The notes beneath the pieces are model-generated. The model saw only the letters and a list, made by a program, of their open reading frames with translations. It was not told the DNA's origin and made no database searches. 64,000 nt of DNA, from positions 62,001 through 126,000 of the forward strand of contig NZ_JANAVP010000008.1 in NCBI RefSeq assembly GCF_024213665.1. Direction: 5' to 3'. Below are positions 17,901-25,768 of the stretch, in pieces; position 1 is the first letter of the stretch, and each line of letters begins with the position of its first letter. A program made the position numbers and the translations under genes. This DNA comes from Streptomyces sp. A3M-1-3 (GTDB lineage: Bacteria > Actinomycetota > Actinomycetes > Streptomycetales > Streptomycetaceae).

Positions 17901-17979
17901 TGTTCCGCAGTCGCTTCATATCGTCTTCGAGCAGTGTCCAGACCTCGATGAGCTCTTCCGGTTCCCAGTCCTGACGCAC
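14937..17979 (-). pseudogene. tnpA: Tn3-family transposase with frameshift and in-frame stop
   Basis: About 1,010 codons of TnpA in three pieces. The N-terminal piece starts at GTG 17979 (AGGAG six bases upstream) and holds the Tn3 N-terminal domain (to SFFAELKADPG). One extra base in CCCCGGGGG near 17338-17347 shifts the frame. The middle piece ends in an in-frame TAG at 16701-16703, directly before [15 protein letters not shown]. The C-terminal DDE domain is then uninterrupted from about 16700 to 14937, including [12 protein letters not shown] and a typical [17 protein letters not shown] tail. With a frameshift and a nonsense codon no full protein can be made, so the element is non-autonomous unless both are artefacts. 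Confidence 0.9.
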
Positions 17980-18079
17980 CCGTTGCTCCTTCGCCCAGCC
18001 AGTTGGATCACCACATCGTGGCGACCCCTCAGCAGAAGCGGAACGAAGGAATCCAAACCGAGGCCAGATGGTTACTCAG

Positions 18080-18120
18080 CGTTACTTATCGGGTGGCCGT
18101 AGCTATACGAGAGCTGGGCC
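18080..18120 (-). repeat. Tn3-family right inverted repeat (41 bp)
   Basis: Reverse complement begins GGCCCAGCTCTCG. It is identical to the left repeat at 38 of 41 positions. It lies 100 bp upstream of the tnpA start. Confidence 0.9.
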
Positions 18121-18125
18121 GTCTT
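18121..18125 (+). repeat. Target-site duplication, right copy (GTCTT)
   Basis: GTCTT directly outside the right inverted repeat, identical to 4786-4790. Confidence 0.9.
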
Positions 18126-18269
18126 GGCCTGGCGGGCGTTGCCGCCGCCGCGCTCGTGTTCGTCCTGCGACTCGTGCATGTGCTGTGGCGCTACGCGAGC
18201 AGGCCGAGCGCGAGCCCGCCCGCCGCGGGTCAGCCGAGCCAGCCCGGCCGTACCAGCCCCGACTCGTAG
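18126..18269 (+). pseudogene. DUF6332 gene, 3' part, cut by the transposon
   Basis: Codons 48-94 plus the stop of the interrupted DUF6332 gene: second membrane helix (LAGVAAAALVFVLRLVHVLW), basic RYASRP and a Pro/Ser tail ending PGRTSPDS. In frame with 4650-4790 once the transposon and one target copy are removed. Its last 40 bases overlap the convergent response regulator gene. An ATG-initiated frame from 18003 crosses the transposon end, but nothing suggests it is a gene. Confidence 0.9.
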
Positions 18270-18889
18270 GCCAGTACCACCAGTTGGGCCCGGTCCCGGG
18301 CGCCGAGCTTGACCATGGTCCGGCTGACATGGGTCTTGGCGGTGAGCGGGCTGACGACCAGTCGGCGCGCGATCTCCTCGTTGGACAGACCGATTCCCAC
18401 CAGGGCCATCACCTCCCGCTCCCGCTCGGTGAGTTGACTCAGTCCCTCGGCCGCCGCGGGCTCCTTCGACCGGGCCGCGAACTCGGCGATCAGCCGGCGC
18501 GTCACGGGCGAGAGCAGCGCGTCGCCGTCCACGACGGCCCGTACCGCCCGGAGCAGTTCCTCCGGCTCGGTGTCCTTGACCAGAAAGCCCGAGGCGCCGG
18601 ACCGGATCGCCTCGAAGACGTACTCGTCGAGCTCGAACGTGGTGAGCATGACCACCTTCACCGCGGCGAGCGACGCATCGCCGGTGATACGCCGGGTGGT
18701 CGCGAGTCCGTCGAGCCGGGGCATCCTGATGTCCATCAGGACGATGTCGGGGCGCAGTTCGCGTACCAGGCGTACGGCCTCCTCGCCGTCGGCCGCCTCT
18801 CCCGCCACCTCGATGTCCGGCTGGGCGTCGAGCAGCGCCCGGAAGCCTGCCCGTACCAGCAGCTGGTCGTCGGCGAGCAGAACGCGGAT
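18230..18889 (-). CDS. NarL/LuxR-type response regulator with apparent ATC start
   Basis: 219 residues if read from the ATC at 18889. The receiver domain begins IRVLLADDQ (Asp8, Asp9), with phospho-acceptor Asp54 in VLMDIRMPRLDG and Lys in VKDTEP. The LuxR helix-turn-helix is at about 150-215 (LTEREREVMALVGIGLSNEE, then TAKTHV). A near-perfect AAGGAG lies eight bases before the ATC, exactly where an ATG would be expected. No ATG, GTG or TTG exists in this frame near the start. It is paired with the upstream histidine kinase. Either initiation is at ATC, which would be very rare, or a small indel or substitution hides the true start. Confidence 0.85.
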   Translation of the reverse strand: MRVLLADDQLLVRAGFRALLDAQPDIEVAGEAADGEEAVRLVRELRPDIVLMDIRMPRLDGLATTRRITGDASLAAVKVVMLTTFELDEYVFEAIRSGASGFLVKDTEPEELLRAVRAVVDGDALLSPVTRRLIAEFAARSKEPAAAEGLSQLTEREREVMALVGIGLSNEEIARRLVVSPLTAKTHVSRTMVKLGARDRAQLVVLAYESGLVRPGWLG

Positions 18890-20127
18890 CGAGGGTGCTC
18901 CTTCGGTGCCAGGGGAAGACGGGCCAGCACCCGGAAACCGCCGTCGCGGCGCGGGCCGGCTTCGATCGTGCCACCCGGCGCGGCGGCGCGCTCGCGCATC
19001 CCCACCAAGCCGTTGCCGCTGCCGCCCGCGTCGCCGCCGGTGGCGGGTCCCTCGTCGTCGACGCGCAGTTCGAGCCCGTCCGGCGCCCAGCCGATCCGGA
19101 CCTTGGCGGTCCGGGAGCCCGAGTGCCGGACGACGTTGGTCAGCGCCTCCTGGACGATCCGGAAGGCGGCGAGGTCCGCGCCCGGCGGCACCGCGGTCGG
19201 CTCGCCGTACGTCTCGACGTCCACGGTGAGCCCCGCGCCCGCTGCCTGTTCGACGAGTTCCGGCAGCCGGTCGAGGCCCGGGGCGGGTGCGCGCGGCGCG
19301 TCGCCCGGCGTGCGCAGGGTGTCCAGGACCTGCCGGACCTCCCCCAGCGCCTCCTTGCTCGCCGACTTGATGGTGGTGAGCGCGGTACGGGCCTGCTCCG
19401 GGTCGGTGTCCAGCAGCGCCAGCCCGACCCCCGCCTGGACGTTGATCACCGAGATGCTGTGCGCCAGTACGTCGTGCAGCTCCCGGGCGATGCGCAGCCG
19501 CTCCTCGCCGACGCGGCGCTTCTCGGCCGCCTCGCGCTCGGCCCGGTCCCGGGCCCACTGCTCCCTGCGTACGCGGACGACCTCGGACGCGGCGAGAATC
19601 GCCGCCACCCAGGCGCCGACAGCCAGCTCCGGACCCCAGGGCGACGGCCCGTCCCCGGCCGGCGGCAGCACCTTGTAGAGCCGGTGGCCGATCAGCAGAT
19701 GGCCCGCCCACAGGGCGCCGACCGCGCCCCAGGCCGCTCTGCGGTGTCCGCTGACGACGGCGGAGAGGGCGCCCAGCGCGACGCTGATGAACACCGGGCC
19801 GTACGGGTAGCCGCCGGCCAGGTACACCAGCGCCGCGGCCGACGTGCCGAACGCCACCGGCACCGGGTACCGGTGCCTCAGCACGAGCATCGCCGGGCCG
19901 ATGAGCAGCAGGATTCTGGCGAACGCGTCGACCGGCGTGCGGTCGAGCTGACCGTGCTCCGCAAAACCCGTCCCCACCTGCGCGAACACCGCGACCGCGA
20001 GGGAGGAGGCCCAGGGCGGGCGGCCGGGCGCCCGCCCGGCCGTCCACTGCCGCCACCTGGGCGGTCCGCCCCGGTGCCAGGGCGGACCGCCGCAGGAGCG
20101 CGCACGCTGCTCTTCCATACCGGCCAC
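18736..20127 (-). CDS. Two-component sensor histidine kinase (NarL partner)
   Basis: Membrane sensor kinase. The N-terminal part has five or six hydrophobic segments between about residues 40 and 180. The HisKA_3 helix carries the phospho-His in RIARELHDVLAHSIS (His218), and the ATPase domain includes IVQEALTNVVRHS and GNGLVGMRER. Homology should end near LARLPLAPKEHP, at about position 18900. There is no stop there, and the frame runs 54 further codons through the response regulator gene in the wrong frame. GTG 20127 is the outer start; ATG 20118 is as likely. It forms a pair with the regulator at 18230. The signal is unknown. Confidence 0.87.
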   Translation of the reverse strand: MAGMEEQRARSCGGPPWHRGGPPRWRQWTAGRAPGRPPWASSLAVAVFAQVGTGFAEHGQLDRTPVDAFARILLLIGPAMLVLRHRYPVPVAFGTSAAALVYLAGGYPYGPVFISVALGALSAVVSGHRRAAWGAVGALWAGHLLIGHRLYKVLPPAGDGPSPWGPELAVGAWVAAILAASEVVRVRREQWARDRAEREAAEKRRVGEERLRIARELHDVLAHSISVINVQAGVGLALLDTDPEQARTALTTIKSASKEALGEVRQVLDTLRTPGDAPRAPAPGLDRLPELVEQAAGAGLTVDVETYGEPTAVPPGADLAAFRIVQEALTNVVRHSGSRTAKVRIGWAPDGLELRVDDEGPATGGDAGGSGNGLVGMRERAAAPGGTIEAGPRRDGGFRVLARLPLAPKEHPRSAFCSPTTSCWYGQASGRCSTPSRTSRWRERRPTARRPYAWYANCAPTSS

Positions 20128-20332
20128 GCTAGACCGGGCCCGGCGGGCGGGGCGTCAGCCGGGCGGGGTGATCAGGCGTACTCCTCGCGTAGTAGCTCGT
20201 CGGAGGCAGTGGCCGGGGCCGGCGCTGCGGACACTGCACCAGCGGGTGCTGCGTCAGGACCCGGCGCTGCTGCCGGAACCGGTCCCGGCGGCCTGGCCGT
20301 TCAGCAGGCCCACGCCGTGGGCCAGTTGGGCC

Positions 20333-20760
20333 GTGAGTGAAGAACGCCTCACGCTCCTCGACGACGCGGTTGAACTGCCCGAAGAGCTCGAAGGCAACCT
20401 CGCCGGCACGAACGAACTGTCCGTGCTCGGCCGCAAGAGCGGCGAGTGGCGCCGCGTCCCGGTGAACCCGCTGCCGTACGAGGGCGGCCCGTATCTGGTC
20501 TCCGCCCGCGGCCACTCCGAATGGGTGCGCAACATGCGTGCCGCGGGCGGCGGGAAGCTCCAGGTCGGCCGGAAGACGCGGACCTTCACCGCCGTCGAAC
20601 TCTCCGACGACGAGAGCCCGAGATCCTCCGCACCTACCTCGAGCGCTGGGGCTGGGAGGTCGGCCGCTTCTTCGGCGACGTCAACGCCAAGTCCTCCGAC
20701 GAGGAGCTGCGTGCCGCGGCACCCAAGCACCCCGTCTTCCGGCTCACCGTGACGCGCTGA
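20333..20760 (+). pseudogene. Deazaflavin/nitroreductase-like protein (PF04075 type), frameshifted
   Basis: Related to F420-dependent nitroreductase-fold proteins. It has ELSVLGRKSGEWRRVPVNPL, then YLVSARGHSEWVRNMRAAGG, then, after a frame change, PEILRTYLERWGWEVGRFFG and PKHPVFRLTVTR to the stop at 20758-20760. The break is at GACGAGAGCCCGAG near 20619, where one base is missing. The GTG at 20333 is the best start I can see, but the N-terminus up to about residue 25 does not look like the family, so the gene may also have lost its 5' part. The 3' end overlaps the convergent flavoprotein gene by 17 bases. Confidence 0.7.
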
Positions 20761-22063
20761 CCTGCTCCTGGCCCCGTTCCTCCTGCCTGCGGCCCTGCTG
20801 CCTCCGGTCGAACGCGGTCAGCGCGCGCCGGGCCGCCGGGTGGGTCCGTACCAGCTCGGCCAGCGACGTCGACCCTCGGGTGATCCGGGCGAACGCCCGC
20901 CAGGCCGGCCGGAAACCGGTGATCGCCGCGTGCAACAGCCCCGGGCGGCGCTCGAAGACCGTGAGCATCCGCCGCCCGACTCCCATCTCCACCCCCAGCC
21001 CGGCCTTGATGGCGAAGGCGTAGTTGAGGGCCTGCCTGCGCGCGTCCACCGCATCCTGGGCCTCGGCGATCCGCACCGCCCACTCCCCCGCGAGGCGCCC
21101 CGAGCGCAGCGCGAACGAGATCCCCTCCCGGGTCCACGGCTCCAGCAGCCCCGCCGCGTCGCCGCACACCAGCACCCGGCCGCGGGACAGCGGCGAGTCG
21201 TCACTGCGGCACCGCGTGAGATGGCCGGACGACAGCGACGGTTCAAAACCGGCCAGCCCCAGCCGGGCGATGAAGTCCTCCAGATAGCGCTTGGTGCCGG
21301 CACCCTCGCCGCGCGCCGAGATCACCCCGACGGTCAGGGTGTCGCCCTTGGGGAACACCCAGCCGTAACTCCCCGGCATCGGGCCCCAGTCGATGAGCAC
21401 CCGCCCCGCCCAGTCCTCGGCGACCGTGGCGGGAACGGGGATCTCCGCCTCGAGACCGAGGTCCACCTGGTCGAGTTTCACGCCGACATGGGCTCCGATC
21501 CGGCCGGCACTGCCGTCCGCGCCGACGACGGCCCGCGCCAGAATCGTCTCCCCGCCGGACAGTACGACGGCGACGGTCCGGCGGTCGGGTACGGCGGGCC
21601 CGTGCTGCTCGACCCGGCTCACCGTCACGCCCGTACGCAAGGTCGCGCCCGCCTTCCGCGCCTCCTCGACCAGCCCCGCGTCGAACTCGGAACGGTTGAT
21701 GAGGCCGAAGAGCATGTGCCGGGAACGGCGGGTGCGGGTCAGCTTCCCGTTCAGCGAGAAGGTGACGGCGTGCACCCGGTCTCTGAGAGGGAGTTGGAAG
21801 CCGGGTGGCAACGCGTCCCGCGACGGGCCGATGATGCCGCCGCCGCACGTCTTGTACCGGGGCAGTTCGGCCTTCTCCAGCAGCAGCACCCGCCGCCCGG
21901 CGACCGCCGCCGCATACGCCGCGGAAGCCCCCGCGGGGCCCGCCCCCACCACGACGACATCCCAGACCGACTCGCCGGCCGCCCCGCCCGTCCCGCCCGT
22001 CCCGCCGACCTCGCCGGCCGGCTCGTCGCGCTCGCTGCCGGTGTCTGCGTTCTCGCTGCTCAC
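20744..22063 (-). CDS. Geranylgeranyl reductase-family FAD oxidoreductase
   Basis: 439 residues. After a Gly/Glu-rich N-terminus of about 32 residues comes the FAD-binding VVVGAGPAGASAAYAAA, then the family signature PRYKTCGGGIIGPS. The second FAD motif is RVLVCGDAAGLLEPWTREG. Enzymes of this group reduce isoprenoid double bonds (GG-PP chains, menaquinone or archaeal-type lipids), and the Streptomyces homologues are often near respiratory genes. No menaquinone or carotenoid gene is visible here, so the substrate is open. No partner gene is on the same strand. The ATG at 22063 follows GAAGCACATCGTGAGC and was accepted as the first plausible start. Confidence 0.85.
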   Translation of the reverse strand: MSSENADTGSERDEPAGEVGGTGGTGGAAGESVWDVVVVGAGPAGASAAYAAAVAGRRVLLLEKAELPRYKTCGGGIIGPSRDALPPGFQLPLRDRVHAVTFSLNGKLTRTRRSRHMLFGLINRSEFDAGLVEEARKAGATLRTGVTVSRVEQHGPAVPDRRTVAVVLSGGETILARAVVGADGSAGRIGAHVGVKLDQVDLGLEAEIPVPATVAEDWAGRVLIDWGPMPGSYGWVFPKGDTLTVGVISARGEGAGTKRYLEDFIARLGLAGFEPSLSSGHLTRCRSDDSPLSRGRVLVCGDAAGLLEPWTREGISFALRSGRLAGEWAVRIAEAQDAVDARRQALNYAFAIKAGLGVEMGVGRRMLTVFERRPGLLHAAITGFRPAWRAFARITRGSTSLAELVRTHPAARRALTAFDRRQQGRRQEERGQEQVSASR

Positions 22064-22224
22064 GATGTGCTTCTGCTCCTGATCCGACCAGTTGCTCCGG
22101 CTACCGACCGCATCCTACGGCGCGGGCCTGCCCGGCCCCGCTGTGGGAGGATCGGCTCCATCCAGCCGTACACGCGTACGTACACCTACACGTACACAAC
22201 GTCGCACCCACGAGGAGCGTGCCC

Positions 22225-23589
22225 ATGTCGCCGAACCCGGTCGCCGAGACCATCGCCTCGCTGATGCCCCGCGCCAAGACGGAGCTGGCCGAGCTGGTGG
22301 CCTTCCAGTCGGTGGCGGATCCGGCCCAGTTCCCCAAGAGCGAGTGCGAGGCGGCTGCCCGCTGGATCACCGACGCGCTGCACGCCGAGGGCTTCCAGGA
22401 CGTCGCACTGCTCGACACGCCGGACGGAACGCAGTCGGTCTACGGCTTCCTGCCCGGCCCCGAGGGCGCGCCCACCGTTCTCCTCTACGCCCACTACGAC
22501 GTGCAGCCGCCGCTCGACCTGGCCTCCTGGGACTCCCCGCCGTTCGAGCTGACCGAGCGCGACGGCCGCTGGTTCGGGCGCGGCGCCGCCGACTGCAAGG
22601 GCGGCTTCATCATGCACCTGCTCGCGCTGCGCGCCCTCAAGGCCAACGGCGGCATCCCGGTCTCCGTCAAGGTCATCGTGGAGGGCTCCGAGGAGCAGGG
22701 CACGGGCGGCCTGGAGCAGTACGCCGAGGCGCACCCCGAGCTGCTCACCGCCGACACGATCGTCATCGGGGACACCGGCAACTTCCGGGTGGGCCTGCCG
22801 ACGGTCACGGCGACCCTGCGCGGCATGACCATGCTGCGCGTCCGTATCGACACCCTCCAAGGCAACCTGCACTCCGGCCAGTTCGGCGGCGCCGCTCCGG
22901 ACGCGCTCGCCGCGATGATCCACGTACTGGCTTCGCTGCGCGCCGAGGACGGCTCGACGACCGTCGACGGGCTCGGCACGGACGCGACGTGGGACGGCCT
23001 GGACTACCCGGAGGAAGACTTCCGCAAGGACGCCAAGGTGCTCGACGGCGTCGGGCTGATCAGCCACGGCACCGTCGCCGACCGGATCTGGGCCCGGCCC
23101 GCCGTCACCGTGATCGGCATCGACTGCCCGCCGGTCGTGGGCGCCACGCCGTCCCTCCAGGCGAGCGCCCGCGCCCAGATCAGCCTGCGGGTGCCGCCCG
23201 GCCAGGACGCCGCCGAGGCCACCAATCTGCTGACCGCGCACCTGGAGTCGCACACGCCGTGGGGCGCGCGGGTGTCCGTGGAGCAGGTGGGCCAGGGGCA
23301 GCCGTTCCAGGCGGACACCAGCAGCCCGGCGTACACCTCGATGGCCGAGGCGATGCGCGTCGCGTACCCGGGTGAGGAGATGCAGTCCTCCGGTATGGGC
23401 GGCTCGATCCCGCTGTGCAACACCCTCGCGGCGCTCTACCCCGAGGCGGAGATCCTGCTCATCGGCCTGAGCGAGCCGGAGGCGCAGATCCACGCGGTCA
23501 ACGAAAGCGTCTCGCCGCAGGAGCTGGAGCGGCTCTCGGTCGCCGAGGCGCTGTTCCTGGTCAACTACGCCGAGTCCAAGAAGCGTTGA
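22225..23589 (+). CDS. M20-family dipeptidase
   Basis: 454-residue zinc dipeptidase of the ArgE/DapE/CPG2 group. Metal ligands are visible in LLYAHYDVQPP (His90), GRGAADCKGG (Asp) and EGSEEQGTGG (catalytic and metal Glu pair). The dimerisation domain follows (ATLRGMTMLRVRIDT, NLHSGQFGGAAPDALAAMI), and the final His is in EAQIHAVNESV. The ATG at 22225 is preferred over the GTG at 22219 because GGAG lies seven bases before the ATG but only one base before the GTG. It is monocistronic, divergent from the flavoprotein, and acts in the cytoplasm on short peptides. Confidence 0.9.
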   Translation: MSPNPVAETIASLMPRAKTELAELVAFQSVADPAQFPKSECEAAARWITDALHAEGFQDVALLDTPDGTQSVYGFLPGPEGAPTVLLYAHYDVQPPLDLASWDSPPFELTERDGRWFGRGAADCKGGFIMHLLALRALKANGGIPVSVKVIVEGSEEQGTGGLEQYAEAHPELLTADTIVIGDTGNFRVGLPTVTATLRGMTMLRVRIDTLQGNLHSGQFGGAAPDALAAMIHVLASLRAEDGSTTVDGLGTDATWDGLDYPEEDFRKDAKVLDGVGLISHGTVADRIWARPAVTVIGIDCPPVVGATPSLQASARAQISLRVPPGQDAAEATNLLTAHLESHTPWGARVSVEQVGQGQPFQADTSSPAYTSMAEAMRVAYPGEEMQSSGMGGSIPLCNTLAALYPEAEILLIGLSEPEAQIHAVNESVSPQELERLSVAEALFLVNYAESKKR

Positions 23590-23672
23590 GCGTTGAGTGT
23601 TAAGCGCTCGGCGTAGATCGCCGGCAGCGAATATCCATGCGTCGAGCGGCGCCCGGTAACTACGTTCGCCAC

Positions 23673-24422
23673 ATGGATCTCGTAGAGGTAATCCCCGAGC
23701 AGCTCCACATGTTCCGCTTCCCGATCGGCCAGGCGTACCTCTGGCGCGACGGCACGGAACTGACCCTGATCGACGCCGGAAACGCCACGTCGGCCCACGA
23801 GATCGAGGCGGCGGTACGGAGTCTGGGCCTACGCCCGGAGAACATCCGCCGGATCGTCCTCACCCACTGCCACCGCGACCACATCGGCGCGGCCGAGGAA
23901 CTCGCGGGCCGCTACGGGGCGTCGGTCCTGGCGCACCGGCTCGACGCCCCGGTGATCCGCGGCGAGCGGCCTGTGCCCGAGCCCGTACTGCTGGACTGGG
24001 AGCGGCCGTTGTACGCGCACGGGCTCACCGTGCCGCCCGCTCCGGCCACCCGCGTGGACCGGGAGCTGGCGGACGGCGACGAGCTCGGCTTCGGCGACGG
24101 GGCGCGGGTCCTGCACTCCCCCGGCCACACGGACGGCAGCATCGGCGTCCATCTTCCGCGGCACGGCGTGCTGTTCACGGGTGACTGCGTGGCCGGCGTC
24201 GGCCAGGTGATGGTGGGGGTGTTCAACGTCGACCGGGCCCGGGCCGTCGCCTCCTTCCGGCGGCTGGCGGCGCTCGCCCCGTCCACCGTCTGCTTCGGCC
24301 ACGGCGACCCGCTGACCCAGGACGCGGCGGCCGTACTGAAGGCGTCGGCCGACGCCTCGGCCGACGACTCAACCGACGACTCAACCGACGGGGACTCCGG
24401 CTTCGAGGTTGAGCACGGTTGA
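23673..24422 (+). CDS. MBL-fold metallo-hydrolase with acidic repeat tail
   Basis: 249 residues. The metallo-beta-lactamase signature LTHCHRDHIG gives HxHxDH at 64-70. Further ligands are in HSPGHTDGSIG, LFTGDCVAG and CFGHGDPLT. Proteins of this type hydrolyse thioesters or lactones; the substrate is unknown. The last 25 residues are an acidic repeat (ASADDSTDDSTDGDSG) encoded by tandem copies of GACGACTCAACC. Those same bases are also the 3' end of the convergent kinase-NUDIX gene, a 42-bp overlap. The ATG at 23673 is where the fold begins. Confidence 0.87.
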   Translation: MDLVEVIPEQLHMFRFPIGQAYLWRDGTELTLIDAGNATSAHEIEAAVRSLGLRPENIRRIVLTHCHRDHIGAAEELAGRYGASVLAHRLDAPVIRGERPVPEPVLLDWERPLYAHGLTVPPAPATRVDRELADGDELGFGDGARVLHSPGHTDGSIGVHLPRHGVLFTGDCVAGVGQVMVGVFNVDRARAVASFRRLAALAPSTVCFGHGDPLTQDAAAVLKASADASADDSTDDSTDGDSGFEVEHG

Positions 24423-25418
24423 CCGCTCGCGGGCCCGCAGCGCCCAGCGCAGCCGGTCGAAGCGGACCGGCGGCAGCAGCCCGGACGCTTCCTCCTCGGT
24501 GACGAAGCGCCAGCCGCGCAGTTCGGCGCACGGCAGCAGCAGGCTCCCGGCCTGCTCGCTGTCGAGCCGGCCGCCGTCGAACAGCAGCCGCAGTCCGCCG
24601 TACCCCGGCGGCCTGGGCGGCTCCCAGTCGACCACCAACAGCCTGGGTACCTGGTCCAGCTGGAAGCCGACCTCCTCGGCGACCTCACGCATCCCGGCCC
24701 GGGCCGGCGCCTCGCCCCGCTCGACGACGCCGCCGGGAAACTCCCAGCCGGGCTTGTACGTCGGATCGACGAGCAGCACCCGGTCGTGCTCGTCGAAGAG
24801 CAGCACCCCGGCTGCGAGCGTCTCCGCGGTGGGCTCGGGTGTCTGCACGATGTCGCAGGCCCCGGCAGCCCCGGTCCGTACCGCCTCGGCGATGCACGCG
24901 GCCGTCGCGTACGGCGTGAGGGCGCTGTTGTCGATCACATGGGCGTCGGCGGTGAGCCAGGTCAGCGCGGTGCGGTACGGCTCGATGTGGTCGTACGCCC
25001 ACTGCCTGACGCGCTCACTGCCCTCGGGGTCGCCGTCGAACTCCTCGCGGTCGGCTATGCGTTCGCGCAGGATCGTTTCCTCGGGGGCGAGCAGCACATG
25101 CCGTACCGGAATGCGCCGGGCGGCGAGCCCCCCGAAGATCTCGTCGCGGTACTCCTGCCGCAGCACGGTCATGGGCACCACCAGCACTCCGCCCAGCTCG
25201 GCCAGCAGCGAGGCCGCGGTGTCGACGACCATGCGGCGCCAGATGGACAGGTCCTGATAGTCGCTCACGTCGGTGAGCCGCTTCTGCGGCAGCAGGCTTC
25301 GCAGTCCGGCGCCGATGAGTTCCGGGTCGTAGAACGTGCTGTTCGGGATCAGGTCGATCAGTTCGCGTGCCGCGCTCGTCTTGCCCGCACTGAACGCACC
25401 GTTGATCCAGACAATCAC
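24381..25418 (-). CDS. P-loop kinase fused to NUDIX hydrolase
   Basis: 345 residues in two domains. The first (1 to about 185) is a small-molecule kinase-like P-loop protein: GAFSAGKTS at 7-15, and an Arg/Glu lid region (ETILRERIADREEFDGD). It resembles TmrB/AAA-type proteins known for tunicamycin resistance. The second (about 200-345) is a NUDIX hydrolase with a full box, from GGVVERGE (about 228) to REVAEEVGF. The GTG at 25418 is chosen because MIVWINGAF is the family start. The fusion suggests a phosphorylate-and-hydrolyse or nucleotide-derivative clean-up activity. The pairing is inferred from architecture, not from known chemistry. Confidence 0.85.
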   Translation of the reverse strand: MIVWINGAFSAGKTSAARELIDLIPNSTFYDPELIGAGLRSLLPQKRLTDVSDYQDLSIWRRMVVDTAASLLAELGGVLVVPMTVLRQEYRDEIFGGLAARRIPVRHVLLAPEETILRERIADREEFDGDPEGSERVRQWAYDHIEPYRTALTWLTADAHVIDNSALTPYATAACIAEAVRTGAAGACDIVQTPEPTAETLAAGVLLFDEHDRVLLVDPTYKPGWEFPGGVVERGEAPARAGMREVAEEVGFQLDQVPRLLVVDWEPPRPPGYGGLRLLFDGGRLDSEQAGSLLLPCAELRGWRFVTEEEASGLLPPVRFDRLRWALRARERSTVLNLEAGVPVG

Positions 25419-25768
25419 GATTCCCCCTCTTCCGTAGCCCTCAGTGGCTTGCCCGCAACACCCTGCCACGGAAACCCGGAACCGGGGACGGTGCGTCGTC
25501 CCGTACCGGAGCCGAGCGGGCCGCCCGACGCGGCGCGCGCGTCGCGTGGGCGCCGGGCGGAGCCGACGGCGGCGGCGGTCAGGCTCCGGACGCGACCATT
25601 CCGGCGCAGACCGACGACGACACCGTCACGCGAGGCGCGCGGGACTACAGCGCGCCCGCCATGGCTGGTGCGAACCTGCGAGCCTGCGAGCCGGGCCATC
25701 AGGCGACGCGTGCGGGTCGGCGGGGCGAGGCCGGCCGCCACTGCCGGCCCCGCTCCGCGGCGCGGCGT
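25419..25768. other. 350-bp gap with no supported gene
   Basis: Very GC-rich sequence between the kinase-NUDIX start and the ROK kinase stop. Open frames on both strands lack any protein-like composition. No tRNA fold or clear promoter was found. Confidence 0.4.

Larger units (their letters stand above)
4791..18120. mobile_element. 13.3-kb Tn3-family transposon carrying an Rhs polymorphic toxin
   Basis: The element is bounded by 41-bp inverted repeats (38 of 41 identical), both beginning GGCCC at the outer edge, and flanked by GTCTT on both sides. Order from left: serine resolvase (leftward), a cargo gene of unknown role (rightward), two small genes, the long Rhs/HINT toxin gene, a small hypothetical region, then a decayed Tn3 transposase (all leftward). 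tnpR and tnpA sit at opposite ends with all cargo between them, unlike classical Tn3. The host gene is DUF6332. Perfect duplication and near-identical repeats suggest a recent insertion. The tnpA lesions mean that further movement needs a transposase supplied in trans. Confidence 0.92.

Noticed and set aside
18003..18269. 88-codon forward frame starting MDHHIVATPQQ
   Set aside because: It starts inside the transposon and crosses the right repeat. Only the part after 18125 is real, as the tail of the DUF6332 gene.
20168..20332. Possible N-terminal extension or PaaX-like remnant before the nitroreductase-like gene
   Set aside because: DPALLPEPVPAAWP recalls the end of PaaX-type regulators, but the match is too short to call.
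25415..25741. 108-codon leftward frame in the gap before the ROK gene
   Set aside because: Arg/Gly-rich composition, no homology, no ribosome site.
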